Below, in pieces: positions 7,634 through 14,375 of a stretch of 16,095 nt of DNA. How positions within the stretch are numbered: the stretch's first letter is position 1; each line of letters starts with the position of its first letter. The notes under the pieces were generated by a model, which saw only the letters and a program-made list of their open reading frames with translations, did no database searches and had not been told where the DNA came from. Position numbers and translations under genes: made by a program. Origin of the DNA: an uncultured Pedobacter sp. (GTDB taxonomy: Bacteria; Bacteroidota; Bacteroidia; Sphingobacteriales; Sphingobacteriaceae); NCBI GenBank assembly GCA_938008555.1, contig CALLKE010000014.1:1-16095 (forward strand), read 5' to 3'.

Positions 7634-7682
7634 CGAACAATAATCACATTTTTATAACCGCGATTATTGTTCGCGGTTATAA
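7634..7682 (+). promoter_or_regulatory. Overlapping hairpins in the vgrG-effector gap, copy 2
   Basis: Exact copy of 3327-3375. Stem A pairs 7634-7645 with 7662-7673; stem B pairs 7652-7662 with 7672-7682. The two stems exclude each other and lie just before the effector ATG at 7697. Confidence 0.5.
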
Positions 7683-7696
7683 TTCTAAAACAAACA

Positions 7697-8419
7697 ATGA
7701 GTAACATTCACGACAGATGGGACGGCGCACCCCGCATGAATTCAAAAGAACGCTTCGCTAAATCACACGCTAGAGGATACGGTGGTTCGGCTTTTAGAGA
7801 CGACGATGGCTGGTATGCCTCAATTGAGGCACTGAACTCAATTGAGCTTGAGTTACAACGTAATCAAAGAAATATCAGTCGCTCTGCGACACTTAGTAAC
7901 CCTTTTGCTAGAGGTAGCTCCCCATGGAGGGTCTCTTCTAGAGACAGATATTATGATGTTTTTCGAAAAAACGCATCTTCTGAACCCTTTAACACTGCTG
8001 TTGGAAGCAATAAAGGGATAAACAGAAGAGTGCAAAATCCAGCCGTTAAACGCGGAACCACTCTTAGAGATCTTTACAATGCGGCGGGTGTTATGGTAAG
8101 CTCCATCGGTGCGGCACTCGATTTAACTGATTTTCTTGGTCATGTTTCAACTAGATCTGGACTTAAAGTAGTCCTTCCGAAGTTTATGGCTGGTATGGGT
8201 ATAGCAGCAGGCTTATTTGGGATCGTAGACAATATCATGCAAATTAAAAATCGTGGTCTTAATTGGACTGATGGAGCACAAATAGCTATACAAGGAACCT
8301 TAATTGCAATAGCTCTTTTCACCACTACGGCAAGTGCAACTGTGTTCGTACCAATAATAGCCATTGGAGGTATAGTCTTGTTTGCATGGGAGTTAGCTGA
8401 ATCACATTATGGATGGTAA
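7697..8419 (+). CDS. Putative T6SS effector 3, VgrG-linked membrane toxin
   Basis: 240 residues from ATG 7697 (MSNIHDRWDG). Residues 1-81 are identical to effector 2; from residue 82 (RDRYYDVFRK) it is unrelated in the linker. The toxin tip has hydrophobic helices at about 131-142 and 160-180 (KFMAGMGIAAGLFGIVDNI), an NWTDG motif (189-193) and a long hydrophobic stretch (about 196-231), ending ELAESHYGW. The layout (glycine-rich helix, W-T-N/D turn, hydrophobic hairpin) parallels effectors 1 and 2 despite little sequence identity. No catalytic motif or signal peptide is visible. Membrane insertion in target cells is inferred. The immunity gene begins 9 bp after the stop. Copies of this gene's 3' end recur at 8862 and 9413 in front of the further immunity genes. 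Confidence 0.72.
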   Translation: MSNIHDRWDGAPRMNSKERFAKSHARGYGGSAFRDDDGWYASIEALNSIELELQRNQRNISRSATLSNPFARGSSPWRVSSRDRYYDVFRKNASSEPFNTAVGSNKGINRRVQNPAVKRGTTLRDLYNAAGVMVSSIGAALDLTDFLGHVSTRSGLKVVLPKFMAGMGIAAGLFGIVDNIMQIKNRGLNWTDGAQIAIQGTLIAIALFTTTASATVFVPIIAIGGIVLFAWELAESHYGW

Positions 8420-8428
8420 AATAGTATC

Positions 8429-8848
8429 ATGAAACTAGTAAGATATTTAATATTCGTGGTCTTTAATCTGATATATAAAGATGGGGCCCATCGAGAAGAT
8501 CTTGATCCTTATTTCGGGGCTATTGTTGTCTTAATGATCTATGAAAGCACTTTATTCATAGCGAGCTTATTTTTTATTGATAAGTACCTCATCGTTGGAT
8601 TAGATAATTTGATATTTAATCCTGTAGAGGATATAATCTATGGCTCTGGAATCCTGATATGTACGATCATATATCCAATCAATCATTACTACTTTATTAA
8701 AAAAAAGAAGTTTGATGCTTTGTATAAGGAATTGAAGCATGCTAGCATTAACACAAGAAGAAATCGAATAATTACATATGTATGTTTAGCCCTTTATATA
8801 CCAATAATGATTGGGATCATCGGCCATTTGAAATATTGGTTCTCATAA
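8429..8848 (+). CDS. Immunity protein for effector 3, multi-pass membrane protein
   Basis: 139 residues with the island's immunity layout: leader MKLVRYLIFVVFNLIYKDG, then DPYF, then likely membrane spans at about 31-50, 71-90 and 115-133. A basic loop KKKKFDALYKELKHASINTR lies between spans 2 and 3. It is immediately downstream of effector 3, which makes it the probable cognate. It is clearly paralogous to the products of 8897 and 9484 and more distantly to that of 4199. Confidence 0.72.
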   Translation: MKLVRYLIFVVFNLIYKDGAHREDLDPYFGAIVVLMIYESTLFIASLFFIDKYLIVGLDNLIFNPVEDIIYGSGILICTIIYPINHYYFIKKKKFDALYKELKHASINTRRNRIITYVCLALYIPIMIGIIGHLKYWFS

Positions 8849-8861
8849 ACAGAAAAGATTA

Positions 8862-8885
8862 TTGGATAAGAATTTTGGTTGGTAA
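8862..8885 (+). pseudogene. Short effector 3' end remnant (..NFGW stop)
   Basis: AATTTTGGTTGGTAAAATAA before the ATG at 8897 resembles the last codons and stop of effector 3 (..HYGW, TAA, AATAGT). It reads ..KNFGW and TAA at 8883-8885. It is too short to be secure alone, but it occupies the same place relative to immunity as the clearer remnant at 9413. Confidence 0.4.
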
Positions 8886-8896
8886 AATAATATATG

Positions 8897-9319
8897 ATGA
8901 GACTAATCAGATATTTCATATTTGTAATTTTCAACTTCGCTTATAAAGATGGGACTCGACCAGAAAATGCTAACCCGCATTTAGGTGTTCTAATGATCTT
9001 AATGCTTTATCAAAGTTTTTTATTCTTAATAAGCCTATTTTTTATTGATAAGTATATAATCACTGGATTTGATGCTTTCATATTTAAACCTGTAGAAGGT
9101 ATAGTGTACGGGAGTGGTATGATGATGTATGCATTACTATTTCCGCTCAACTACTATTACTTTATCAAGAAAAAGAGGCTCGATATTTTTTATAAAGAGT
9201 TTAGATATGCAGGAATAAACACAAAAAAAAATCAAAGAATTGGATATGTATGCTGGGTCCTCCTGTTCATAGTAACACTGGTGTTTGGCAGTTGTATGAA
9301 ACACTTTTTTGACTCCTAA
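8897..9319 (+). CDS. Immunity paralogue, multi-pass membrane protein
   Basis: About 140 residues. ATG occurs twice in tandem (8894, 8897); the second gives the family leader MRLIRYFIFVIFNFAYKDG. Like its neighbours it has three likely membrane spans, a YGSGMMMYALLFPLNYYYFI second span and the basic loop KKKRLDIFYKEFRYAGINTK. It lacks an intact effector of its own, so it is an orphan immunity gene. Orphans of this kind are thought to protect against related toxins carried by kin or rival strains; that role is inferred here. Confidence 0.68.
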   Translation: MRLIRYFIFVIFNFAYKDGTRPENANPHLGVLMILMLYQSFLFLISLFFIDKYIITGFDAFIFKPVEGIVYGSGMMMYALLFPLNYYYFIKKKRLDIFYKEFRYAGINTKKNQRIGYVCWVLLFIVTLVFGSCMKHFFDS

Positions 9320-9383
9320 CGGTGAAGTCTTATCTACTAAAGGTACACCTCTTATAAATTTAAAAGATCGGTGTGGTAGACGC

Positions 9384-9413
9384 CTCGGTATTTTACTGCC
9401 GTAAAATACCGAG
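9384..9413. repeat. Perfect 13-bp inverted repeat, 4-base loop
   Basis: CTCGGTATTTTAC (9384-9396), loop TGCC, then its exact reverse complement (9401-9413). No T-tract follows on either strand, so it is not a textbook terminator. The right arm ends at the base where similarity to the effector 3 tail begins, marking a rearrangement junction. It could also act as a terminator for the gene ending at 9319. Confidence 0.6.
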
Positions 9414-9472
9414 CTATAGGAAGCCTAACCTTATTTGCCTGGGAGTTGGCTGAGTCACATTTCGGATGGTAA
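9413..9472 (+). pseudogene. Remnant of an effector 3' end
   Basis: Reads A-I-G-S-L-T-LFAWELAESHFGW and a TAA at 9470-9472. This matches the end of effector 3 (..AIGGIVLFAWELAESHYGW) in protein and DNA, including the following TAAAATAGT. Everything upstream in the effector is gone. It stands 11 bp before the immunity gene at 9484, so an effector-immunity pair was once here and the toxin was deleted, or the toxin tail was duplicated together with its immunity gene. Confidence 0.75.
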
Positions 9473-9483
9473 AATAGTGCACA

Positions 9484-9906
9484 ATGAAACTATTAAGATA
9501 TTTCATATTTGTAATTTTCAACTTCGCTTATAAAGACGGCACTCGACCTCCAAATGCAAGTCCATACTTTGCTGCTCTGTCTATTGTAATGCTTTATCAG
9601 GGTTTTATATTTCTAGCGACTTTATCTTATATCGATGAATATTTAATCGATGGACTGATTGCTGGCGTCTCTAAACCATTAGAAGGCATTATCTATGGGT
9701 TCGGAATGTTAGTATATGCATTAATATATCTACCAAACCACTACTATTTTATCAAAAAAAAGAAGTTTGATGCATTTTATCAGGAGTTCAGACATGGGCC
9801 AATAAACACCAAAAGGAACCAAAAAATCGCATACACGTACTGGATACTGCTGTTAATAGTACTATTGATTTTGCTAGGTGTTTCAATAATGCTGAATACG
9901 AAATAA
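9484..9906 (+). CDS. Orphan immunity paralogue, multi-pass membrane protein
   Basis: 140 residues: leader MKLLRYFIFVIFNFAYKDG (nearly the same as 8897), polar stretch ending SPYF, then three likely membrane spans at about 31-50, 69-90 and 115-136. The basic loop is KKKKFDAFYQEFRHGPINTK. It lies 11 bp after the effector tail remnant. It is the last gene of the T6SS immunity series; the next 120 bp hold no gene. Confidence 0.68.
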   Translation: MKLLRYFIFVIFNFAYKDGTRPPNASPYFAALSIVMLYQGFIFLATLSYIDEYLIDGLIAGVSKPLEGIIYGFGMLVYALIYLPNHYYFIKKKKFDAFYQEFRHGPINTKRNQKIAYTYWILLLIVLLILLGVSIMLNTK

Positions 9907-10026
9907 CAAATAGGATAACTCAAAAACTGACAAAAACATTCGAAATAAAATTCTCTAAAACCACGCTACTGACTTGCTTGCATCAACAGACATGAAAAGG
10001 GGCGATAATAAACATCAATTAAACAA

Positions 10027-11355
10027 ATGAAAGAACACAACGCAATAACACTTGCCATAGCATCACTACAACAAAAATGGCAAGCTGAAACTAATGGCCA
10101 AGACTATCAACTAATCCGCTGGTTGATTAAAAAAGAAGACCTCAATATTTTCAATGGTTTTTTACAATTAGAAGCTACCTCCCAAGGCCGCCTGCAAGAA
10201 ACCTTCGTGATTTTATTCACGCCTTTCACCGAAGCCCATAGCTATGCTTATTATGTAGTCAAAGACTGGCTAGCTTTATTTGCAAAGGAAAAAACAGAAC
10301 TAGTTGTATGGGATGATTTCGTTCGTTTCCAAGAGCGATGTCAGCTGCTTAGCCCAGCGGAACATGATCAAGAAGCATGCGGCTATTTGCTGGCAGAAAT
10401 TTTGCAAAGCTTCAAAAAGTATAGAAGTACGCACAATAAACTTGTTTTTGGGCTACTCCCCTACGCCAATACCGACGAGAAACAGCTCGTTCATTGGATA
10501 GAAGAAACAATAACCCTATTGCCTCAAGACGTGGCCATCATGTTAGTAGATGATCTTGACGGTGAGCAGTTTGAACAATTGTTTCCTAAAACGGAAAAAC
10601 AAAAAATCACCATTTCTACTGTTGAGTGCTTTAATACCGAAGGCTCTTATCAACACGTGGCTACTTCCGGTGATCCGGAAGATCCTCAAGTAGCATTCAG
10701 GCAATGTCTTTTCGCCATGGGAGAAGCCGCAAAAAAAGGCAACAAACAAGCTGTATTCGATTGGGGTGAAAAAGCTTTAGCATGCACTCAAGCAAGTGGC
10801 GATAAACTACTCTGGGCCTCGGCACATCTGATTTATGCAAGCTTCCTGTTTGGATTTAAGTCTACTGAAAAAATCAACCAACTATTCGATGGTGGGATCA
10901 ACACGCTGCACCCACTCTTAGATACTGAAGAAACACAAGTCGCAGCATCTGGCCTTTTGGGGCAGTTTTATGGGTATAAAGCCGCCTATCTAAACATTGA
11001 TACGAAGTATGACCAGAGCATCGTGTGGTTTGAAAAACAAGCCGACTTGTACATCCAATACAAACAAGAAAGCCTTTCAATAGGAGCTTTTCAAAATGCG
11101 TTGCTTGTAGCCTCAAAGCATCACAGAAGTAAGGTAAACGAGCTCGCTAAAAAAGCATTTCCAATCGGATACGCTCAAGATGATGAATCGCTAGGTGGTT
11201 CTGGCTTTGCAGTGATAGCTTATCACTACCTTCAAGTTTGTGAGGAAGAAGAGAAGGCCACTATCAACACACGGATGCAACATCTATATGGCCTAGAATG
11301 GGAAAGAAGTGCGAAAAAACAATTTGCCATCGTCCCTGAAGAATACGTGTTATAA
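10027..11355 (+). CDS. Uncharacterised 442-aa protein, possible T6SS-island accessory
   Basis: Family not recognised with certainty. The N-terminal half (1 to about 205) looks alpha/beta, with hydrophobic strands followed by acidic pairs (ETFVILFTPF, TELVVWDDF, VAIMLVDDLDGEQFEQLFP). This recalls a degenerate nucleotide-binding fold; no Walker A motif is seen. The C-terminal half (about 225-425) is helical with TPR-like pairs (AAKKGNKQAVFDWGEKALA; YDQSIVWFEKQADLYIQYKQ). No signal peptide or membrane span, so it is cytoplasmic. It directly follows the effector/immunity island on the same strand, 120 bp after the last immunity gene. An effector-handling chaperone or adaptor is possible on the basis of TPR-like helices and location; this is inference. 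The ATG start follows a short A-rich leader. Confidence 0.6.
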   Translation: MKEHNAITLAIASLQQKWQAETNGQDYQLIRWLIKKEDLNIFNGFLQLEATSQGRLQETFVILFTPFTEAHSYAYYVVKDWLALFAKEKTELVVWDDFVRFQERCQLLSPAEHDQEACGYLLAEILQSFKKYRSTHNKLVFGLLPYANTDEKQLVHWIEETITLLPQDVAIMLVDDLDGEQFEQLFPKTEKQKITISTVECFNTEGSYQHVATSGDPEDPQVAFRQCLFAMGEAAKKGNKQAVFDWGEKALACTQASGDKLLWASAHLIYASFLFGFKSTEKINQLFDGGINTLHPLLDTEETQVAASGLLGQFYGYKAAYLNIDTKYDQSIVWFEKQADLYIQYKQESLSIGAFQNALLVASKHHRSKVNELAKKAFPIGYAQDDESLGGSGFAVIAYHYLQVCEEEEKATINTRMQHLYGLEWERSAKKQFAIVPEEYVL

Positions 11356-11363
11356 TTATAAAA

Positions 11364-11621
11364 TTGTCTCGTCATGAAAGCTTTCTTAGATTAACCACAC
11401 TCACGTTCTCCGAGCAAGCAAACACCACAGCTACGAACCAGATTGAGATTTCGCATGAGGAAAAGCCGATCAATAATGTAACTACGTGGGTGTATGATGA
11501 AGTCAGTAAGGTGTATATATCGCCGAATACGATTGGCTTACATTCAGGGCAGCTTAATTTTTATGCCTGTGTAAACATCCTATCGAATATATCATTGTCA
11601 CAAACATTTCAGCCGTGCTGA
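11364..11621 (+). pseudogene. Degraded RHS-core-like fragment
   Basis: An 85-codon open frame with only a TTG at its head, 8 bp after the preceding stop. Residues YISPNTIGLHSGQLNFYACV resemble the RHS repeat-associated core signature (YIS.DPIGL.GG.LN.Y.YV), and TTWVYDE just before it resembles the TTWVFE motif found further upstream in Bacteroidota RHS proteins. The long segment normally between the two is missing, and the frame ends right after the core. This suggests the scar of a deleted RHS toxin gene, a common companion of T6SS islands. The match is from memory of the motif. Other possibility: chance open frame. Confidence 0.4.
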
Positions 11622-11661
11622 TAGAGCTGTATTAACAAAGATGTTAATACAGCTCTATCAG
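11618..11661. terminator. Perfect 20-bp palindrome, AAGA loop; probable bidirectional terminator
   Basis: Bases 11618-11637 are the exact reverse complement of 11642-11661 around a 4-base loop (AAGA). Four more pairs, with two G-T wobbles, extend it outward. No T-run follows. It separates the accessory region from recJ. A terminator is the simplest reading; a palindromic mobile element or recombination border is possible. Confidence 0.55.
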
Positions 11662-11735
11662 TATGCATAAAGGTCATCAATAACAGGCATGGAGGCTTTT
11701 TTAAATTGTCCCAAAAATTCAGGGCTGAATCCACG

Positions 11736-11743
11736 TATATTTG
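11736..11743 (+). promoter_or_regulatory. Candidate Bacteroidota -7 promoter box for recJ
   Basis: TATATTTG fits the Bacteroidota -7 consensus TAnnTTTG and lies 20 bp before the recJ ATG. A -33 TTTG at the usual 19-21 bp spacing was not found, so support is partial. Confidence 0.35.
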
Positions 11744-11763
11744 CCACCTAATTACATAATTCT

Positions 11764-13473
11764 ATGGAAAAAAGATGGGTGGAGTCCTCCCTAGATAATC
11801 ATTCAGCGGTCATAGCATTGCAACAATCGCTCCAGATTGATGAAATATTAGCTACCCTATTGGTTAAACGCGGAGTCACTACATTCGAAGAAGCCCGATC
11901 TTTTTTTAGACCAGAACTTGGTCACCTACATGATCCTTTTTTAATGAAGGATATGGATAAAGCAATCATCCGCATAGAAGAAGCAATCGCGGCAAATGAA
12001 AAAATTCTGATTTATGGTGATTACGATGTCGATGGAACAACTTCTGTAGCCTTGGTCTATAGTTTTCTAAAGAAGATTTACGCTGATGTTGACTTTTATA
12101 TTCCTAATCGCTATACAGAGGGCTATGGCATCTCGACACAGGGCATCGACTACGCAGAGGAGAACTATTTTTCATTAATTATCGCATTAGACTGTGGCAT
12201 TAAATCCATCGATAAAATTGCCTATGCCAATGAAAAAGGGATTGATTTCATCATCTGTGATCATCACTTACCAGGCGATGAATTACCCGATGCGATTGCT
12301 GTTCTAGATCCTAAACGTGCCGACTGCTCCTATCCTTACAAGGAACTATCTGGCTGTGGCATTGGCTTTAAATTGATTCATGCTTTTGCAATACGTAATC
12401 ATATTCATATAGATCATGTCTATTGCTATTTGGATTTGGTTGCTGTGAGTATAGCTGCTGATATCGTACCTATAACAGGCGAAAATCGTGTTTTAGCCTG
12501 GCATGGGCTCGGACATTTAAACAACAATCCTTGCCAAGGATTATCTGCCCTAAAAAATATTGCAGGCAAAACAAATAACTATTCCATTTCTGATGTAGTC
12601 TTTCAAATTGGGCCGCGTATCAATGCTGCAGGACGAATAGATGACGCGAAACATGCTGTCAATTTATTAATCTCAGAAACCTATGATGATGCACTTGAAA
12701 AAAGTGAGATCATCAACCTGAAAAATAGCGAGCGCAAAGAATATGATGCAAGTATAACTGATCAAGCTTTGGCTATGCTCGATCATCCACATCATAAAGC
12801 ACGCAAAACAACCGTTGTATTTAACGAAAATTGGCATAAGGGAGTCATTGGTATTGTCGCATCTCGACTGACAGAAACCTATTATCGCCCCACTGTTGTA
12901 CTCACCAAATCGAACGATCTGGTAGCAGGATCAGCTCGCTCTGTTATCGATTTTGATCTTTATGAAGCTTTATATGCTTGTAGTGATCTTCTTGAACAAT
13001 TTGGCGGCCACAAGTATGCTGCTGGACTGACGATGAAAGCAGAAAACATTCCTCTTTTTCAACAACGATTTGAGGAGGTTGTTTCAGCTAGTATCACAGA
13101 CGATTTATTAACGCAACGTATACTGATTGACGCCCAGATCGATCTCGAGCAAATCAATGCCAAATTCATCCGTATACTCAATCAACTGGCTCCTTTTGGC
13201 CCTCAAAATATGGCTCCAGTATTTACAACCAAACACGTTTACACATATGGAACAGCAACATTGGTCGGGAATAATCACTTAAAGATGAGTATCAAACAAG
13301 CGCACTCGCCTATATTTGTCAGCTGCATCGGTTTTGGATTGGGTGAATATTTACCCATCATTAATCAGGGTGTCCCCTTCGATATTTGCTACTGCATTGA
13401 GCAAAATGTTTTTAGAGAGCAACGATCTCTACAATTAAATCTAAAAGGGATACGAGTAAGTACTGTATCATAA
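11764..13473 (+). CDS. recJ: Single-stranded-DNA exonuclease RecJ
   Basis: 569 residues, the normal length for RecJ. It degrades single-stranded DNA 5' to 3' in recombinational and mismatch repair, using metal ions. Visible signatures: DYDVDGTT at residues 86-93 (motif I), ALDCGI (motif II), CDHH with Asp at 166 (the DHH motif), GPRINAAGRI in the linker region, then GVIGIVASRL and the DHHA1 signature GGHKYAAGLT from 414. The C-terminal OB fold includes LNQLAPFGPQNMAPVF. All metal ligand motifs are present, so it should be active. It follows the palindrome at 11618 and precedes the ABC ATPase by 74 bp; it marks the return to core chromosome. Confidence 0.96.
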   Translation: MEKRWVESSLDNHSAVIALQQSLQIDEILATLLVKRGVTTFEEARSFFRPELGHLHDPFLMKDMDKAIIRIEEAIAANEKILIYGDYDVDGTTSVALVYSFLKKIYADVDFYIPNRYTEGYGISTQGIDYAEENYFSLIIALDCGIKSIDKIAYANEKGIDFIICDHHLPGDELPDAIAVLDPKRADCSYPYKELSGCGIGFKLIHAFAIRNHIHIDHVYCYLDLVAVSIAADIVPITGENRVLAWHGLGHLNNNPCQGLSALKNIAGKTNNYSISDVVFQIGPRINAAGRIDDAKHAVNLLISETYDDALEKSEIINLKNSERKEYDASITDQALAMLDHPHHKARKTTVVFNENWHKGVIGIVASRLTETYYRPTVVLTKSNDLVAGSARSVIDFDLYEALYACSDLLEQFGGHKYAAGLTMKAENIPLFQQRFEEVVSASITDDLLTQRILIDAQIDLEQINAKFIRILNQLAPFGPQNMAPVFTTKHVYTYGTATLVGNNHLKMSIKQAHSPIFVSCIGFGLGEYLPIINQGVPFDICYCIEQNVFREQRSLQLNLKGIRVSTVS

Positions 13474-13547
13474 GTATTGCATATTGATTTGTAAACCAAA
13501 CGAGCTCAACATTGATTTAACATTGACTATTCCAACACTAAAAACAA

Positions 13548-14342
13548 ATGATATTAAGAGCTGAAAATCTCATCAAAAAATACAAGCAACGCAGTGTTGT
13601 AAACAATGTGTCCTTCTACGTTTCGCAAGGAGAAATTGTTGGACTTTTAGGACCCAATGGCGCTGGAAAAACAACATCTTTTTACATGATTGTTGGACTG
13701 ATCAAACCCAATGAAGGACACGTTTATCTAAACGATGAGGATATCACGTCGGATCCCATGTATCGAAGAGCACAAAAAGGTGTCGGCTATTTGGCCCAGG
13801 AAGCATCTGTTTTTAGAAAATTATCAGTTGAGGACAATATCAAATCCGTACTTGAGATGACTAAACTCACCAAGTTAGAGCAACAAGATAAGCTAGAGGA
13901 ATTAATTGATGAGTTTAGTTTGCACAAAGTCCGCCAGAATCGAGGTGATCTACTTTCGGGTGGAGAACGTAGACGCACAGAAATTGCACGTGCTTTGGCT
14001 GCCGATCCAAACTTCATTTTGCTAGATGAACCTTTTGCTGGAGTAGATCCAATCGCTGTTGAGGAGATACAGCATATTGTAGCTCGTTTAAAACTCAAAA
14101 ATATTGGTATCCTAATCACAGATCACAATGTTCAGGAAACACTTTCCATTACTGACAGAGCCTATCTATTAGCCGAGGGCAAGATTATGCTCACTGGCAC
14201 CCCCCATGACATAGCGAATAATGATATTGCCAGAAAATTTTATTTAGGACAGCATTTCGAACTACGAAAGAAAGGCCACACGGTATCCTCACTCGGCCCG
14301 AATGATTTACCTCAGCCCCCTTCAAAGGAGAAAAAATCCTAA
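13548..14342 (+). CDS. lptB: LPS-export ABC transporter ATP-binding protein LptB
   Basis: 264 residues; a little longer than typical LptB because of a polar tail (..KKGHTVSSLGPNDLPQPPSK). Walker A GPNGAGKT at 35-42, Q-loop in YLAQEASVFR (81-90), signature LSGGE (136-140), Walker B ILLDEP with the catalytic Glu at 161, and the switch His at 193 in ITDHNV. LAQEASVFRKLSVEDNI and DEPFAGVDPIAVEEIQ are characteristic of LptB among ABC ATPases. LptB drives the inner-membrane LptFG complex that moves lipopolysaccharide to the outer membrane, so this supports a Gram-negative host. A lone ATPase gene without lptFG beside it is usual. Confidence 0.92.
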   Translation: MILRAENLIKKYKQRSVVNNVSFYVSQGEIVGLLGPNGAGKTTSFYMIVGLIKPNEGHVYLNDEDITSDPMYRRAQKGVGYLAQEASVFRKLSVEDNIKSVLEMTKLTKLEQQDKLEELIDEFSLHKVRQNRGDLLSGGERRRTEIARALAADPNFILLDEPFAGVDPIAVEEIQHIVARLKLKNIGILITDHNVQETLSITDRAYLLAEGKIMLTGTPHDIANNDIARKFYLGQHFELRKKGHTVSSLGPNDLPQPPSKEKKS

Positions 14343-14375
14343 TCAACATTTTAAATACTGCTTAAAACATATCTG

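Larger units (their letters stand above)
5731..7939 (+). repeat. 2.2-kb direct repeat, copy 2 (vgrG + effector N-terminus)
   Basis: Second copy of 1424-3632, offset 4307 bp. It covers all of vgrG, the hairpin spacer and the first 81 effector codons, with one substitution noticed (5762). It follows the DUF2059 gene, whereas copy 1 follows an immunity pseudogene. Confidence 0.93.

Noticed and set aside
5180..9978. Similar 18-base stretches after the two immunity clusters (5180-5197 and 9961-9978, ccacgctac.g.cttg)
   Set aside because: About 14 of 18 bases match with no extension; too short to call an attachment site or repeat.
10304..11116. Short frames overlapping the 442-residue gene on both strands
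   Set aside because: They lie wholly within a longer coding frame with coherent protein composition and show no motif.
13787..14119. 110-codon antisense frame across lptB
   Set aside because: It lies opposite the conserved signature and Walker B region of a full-length ABC ATPase; a shadow frame.
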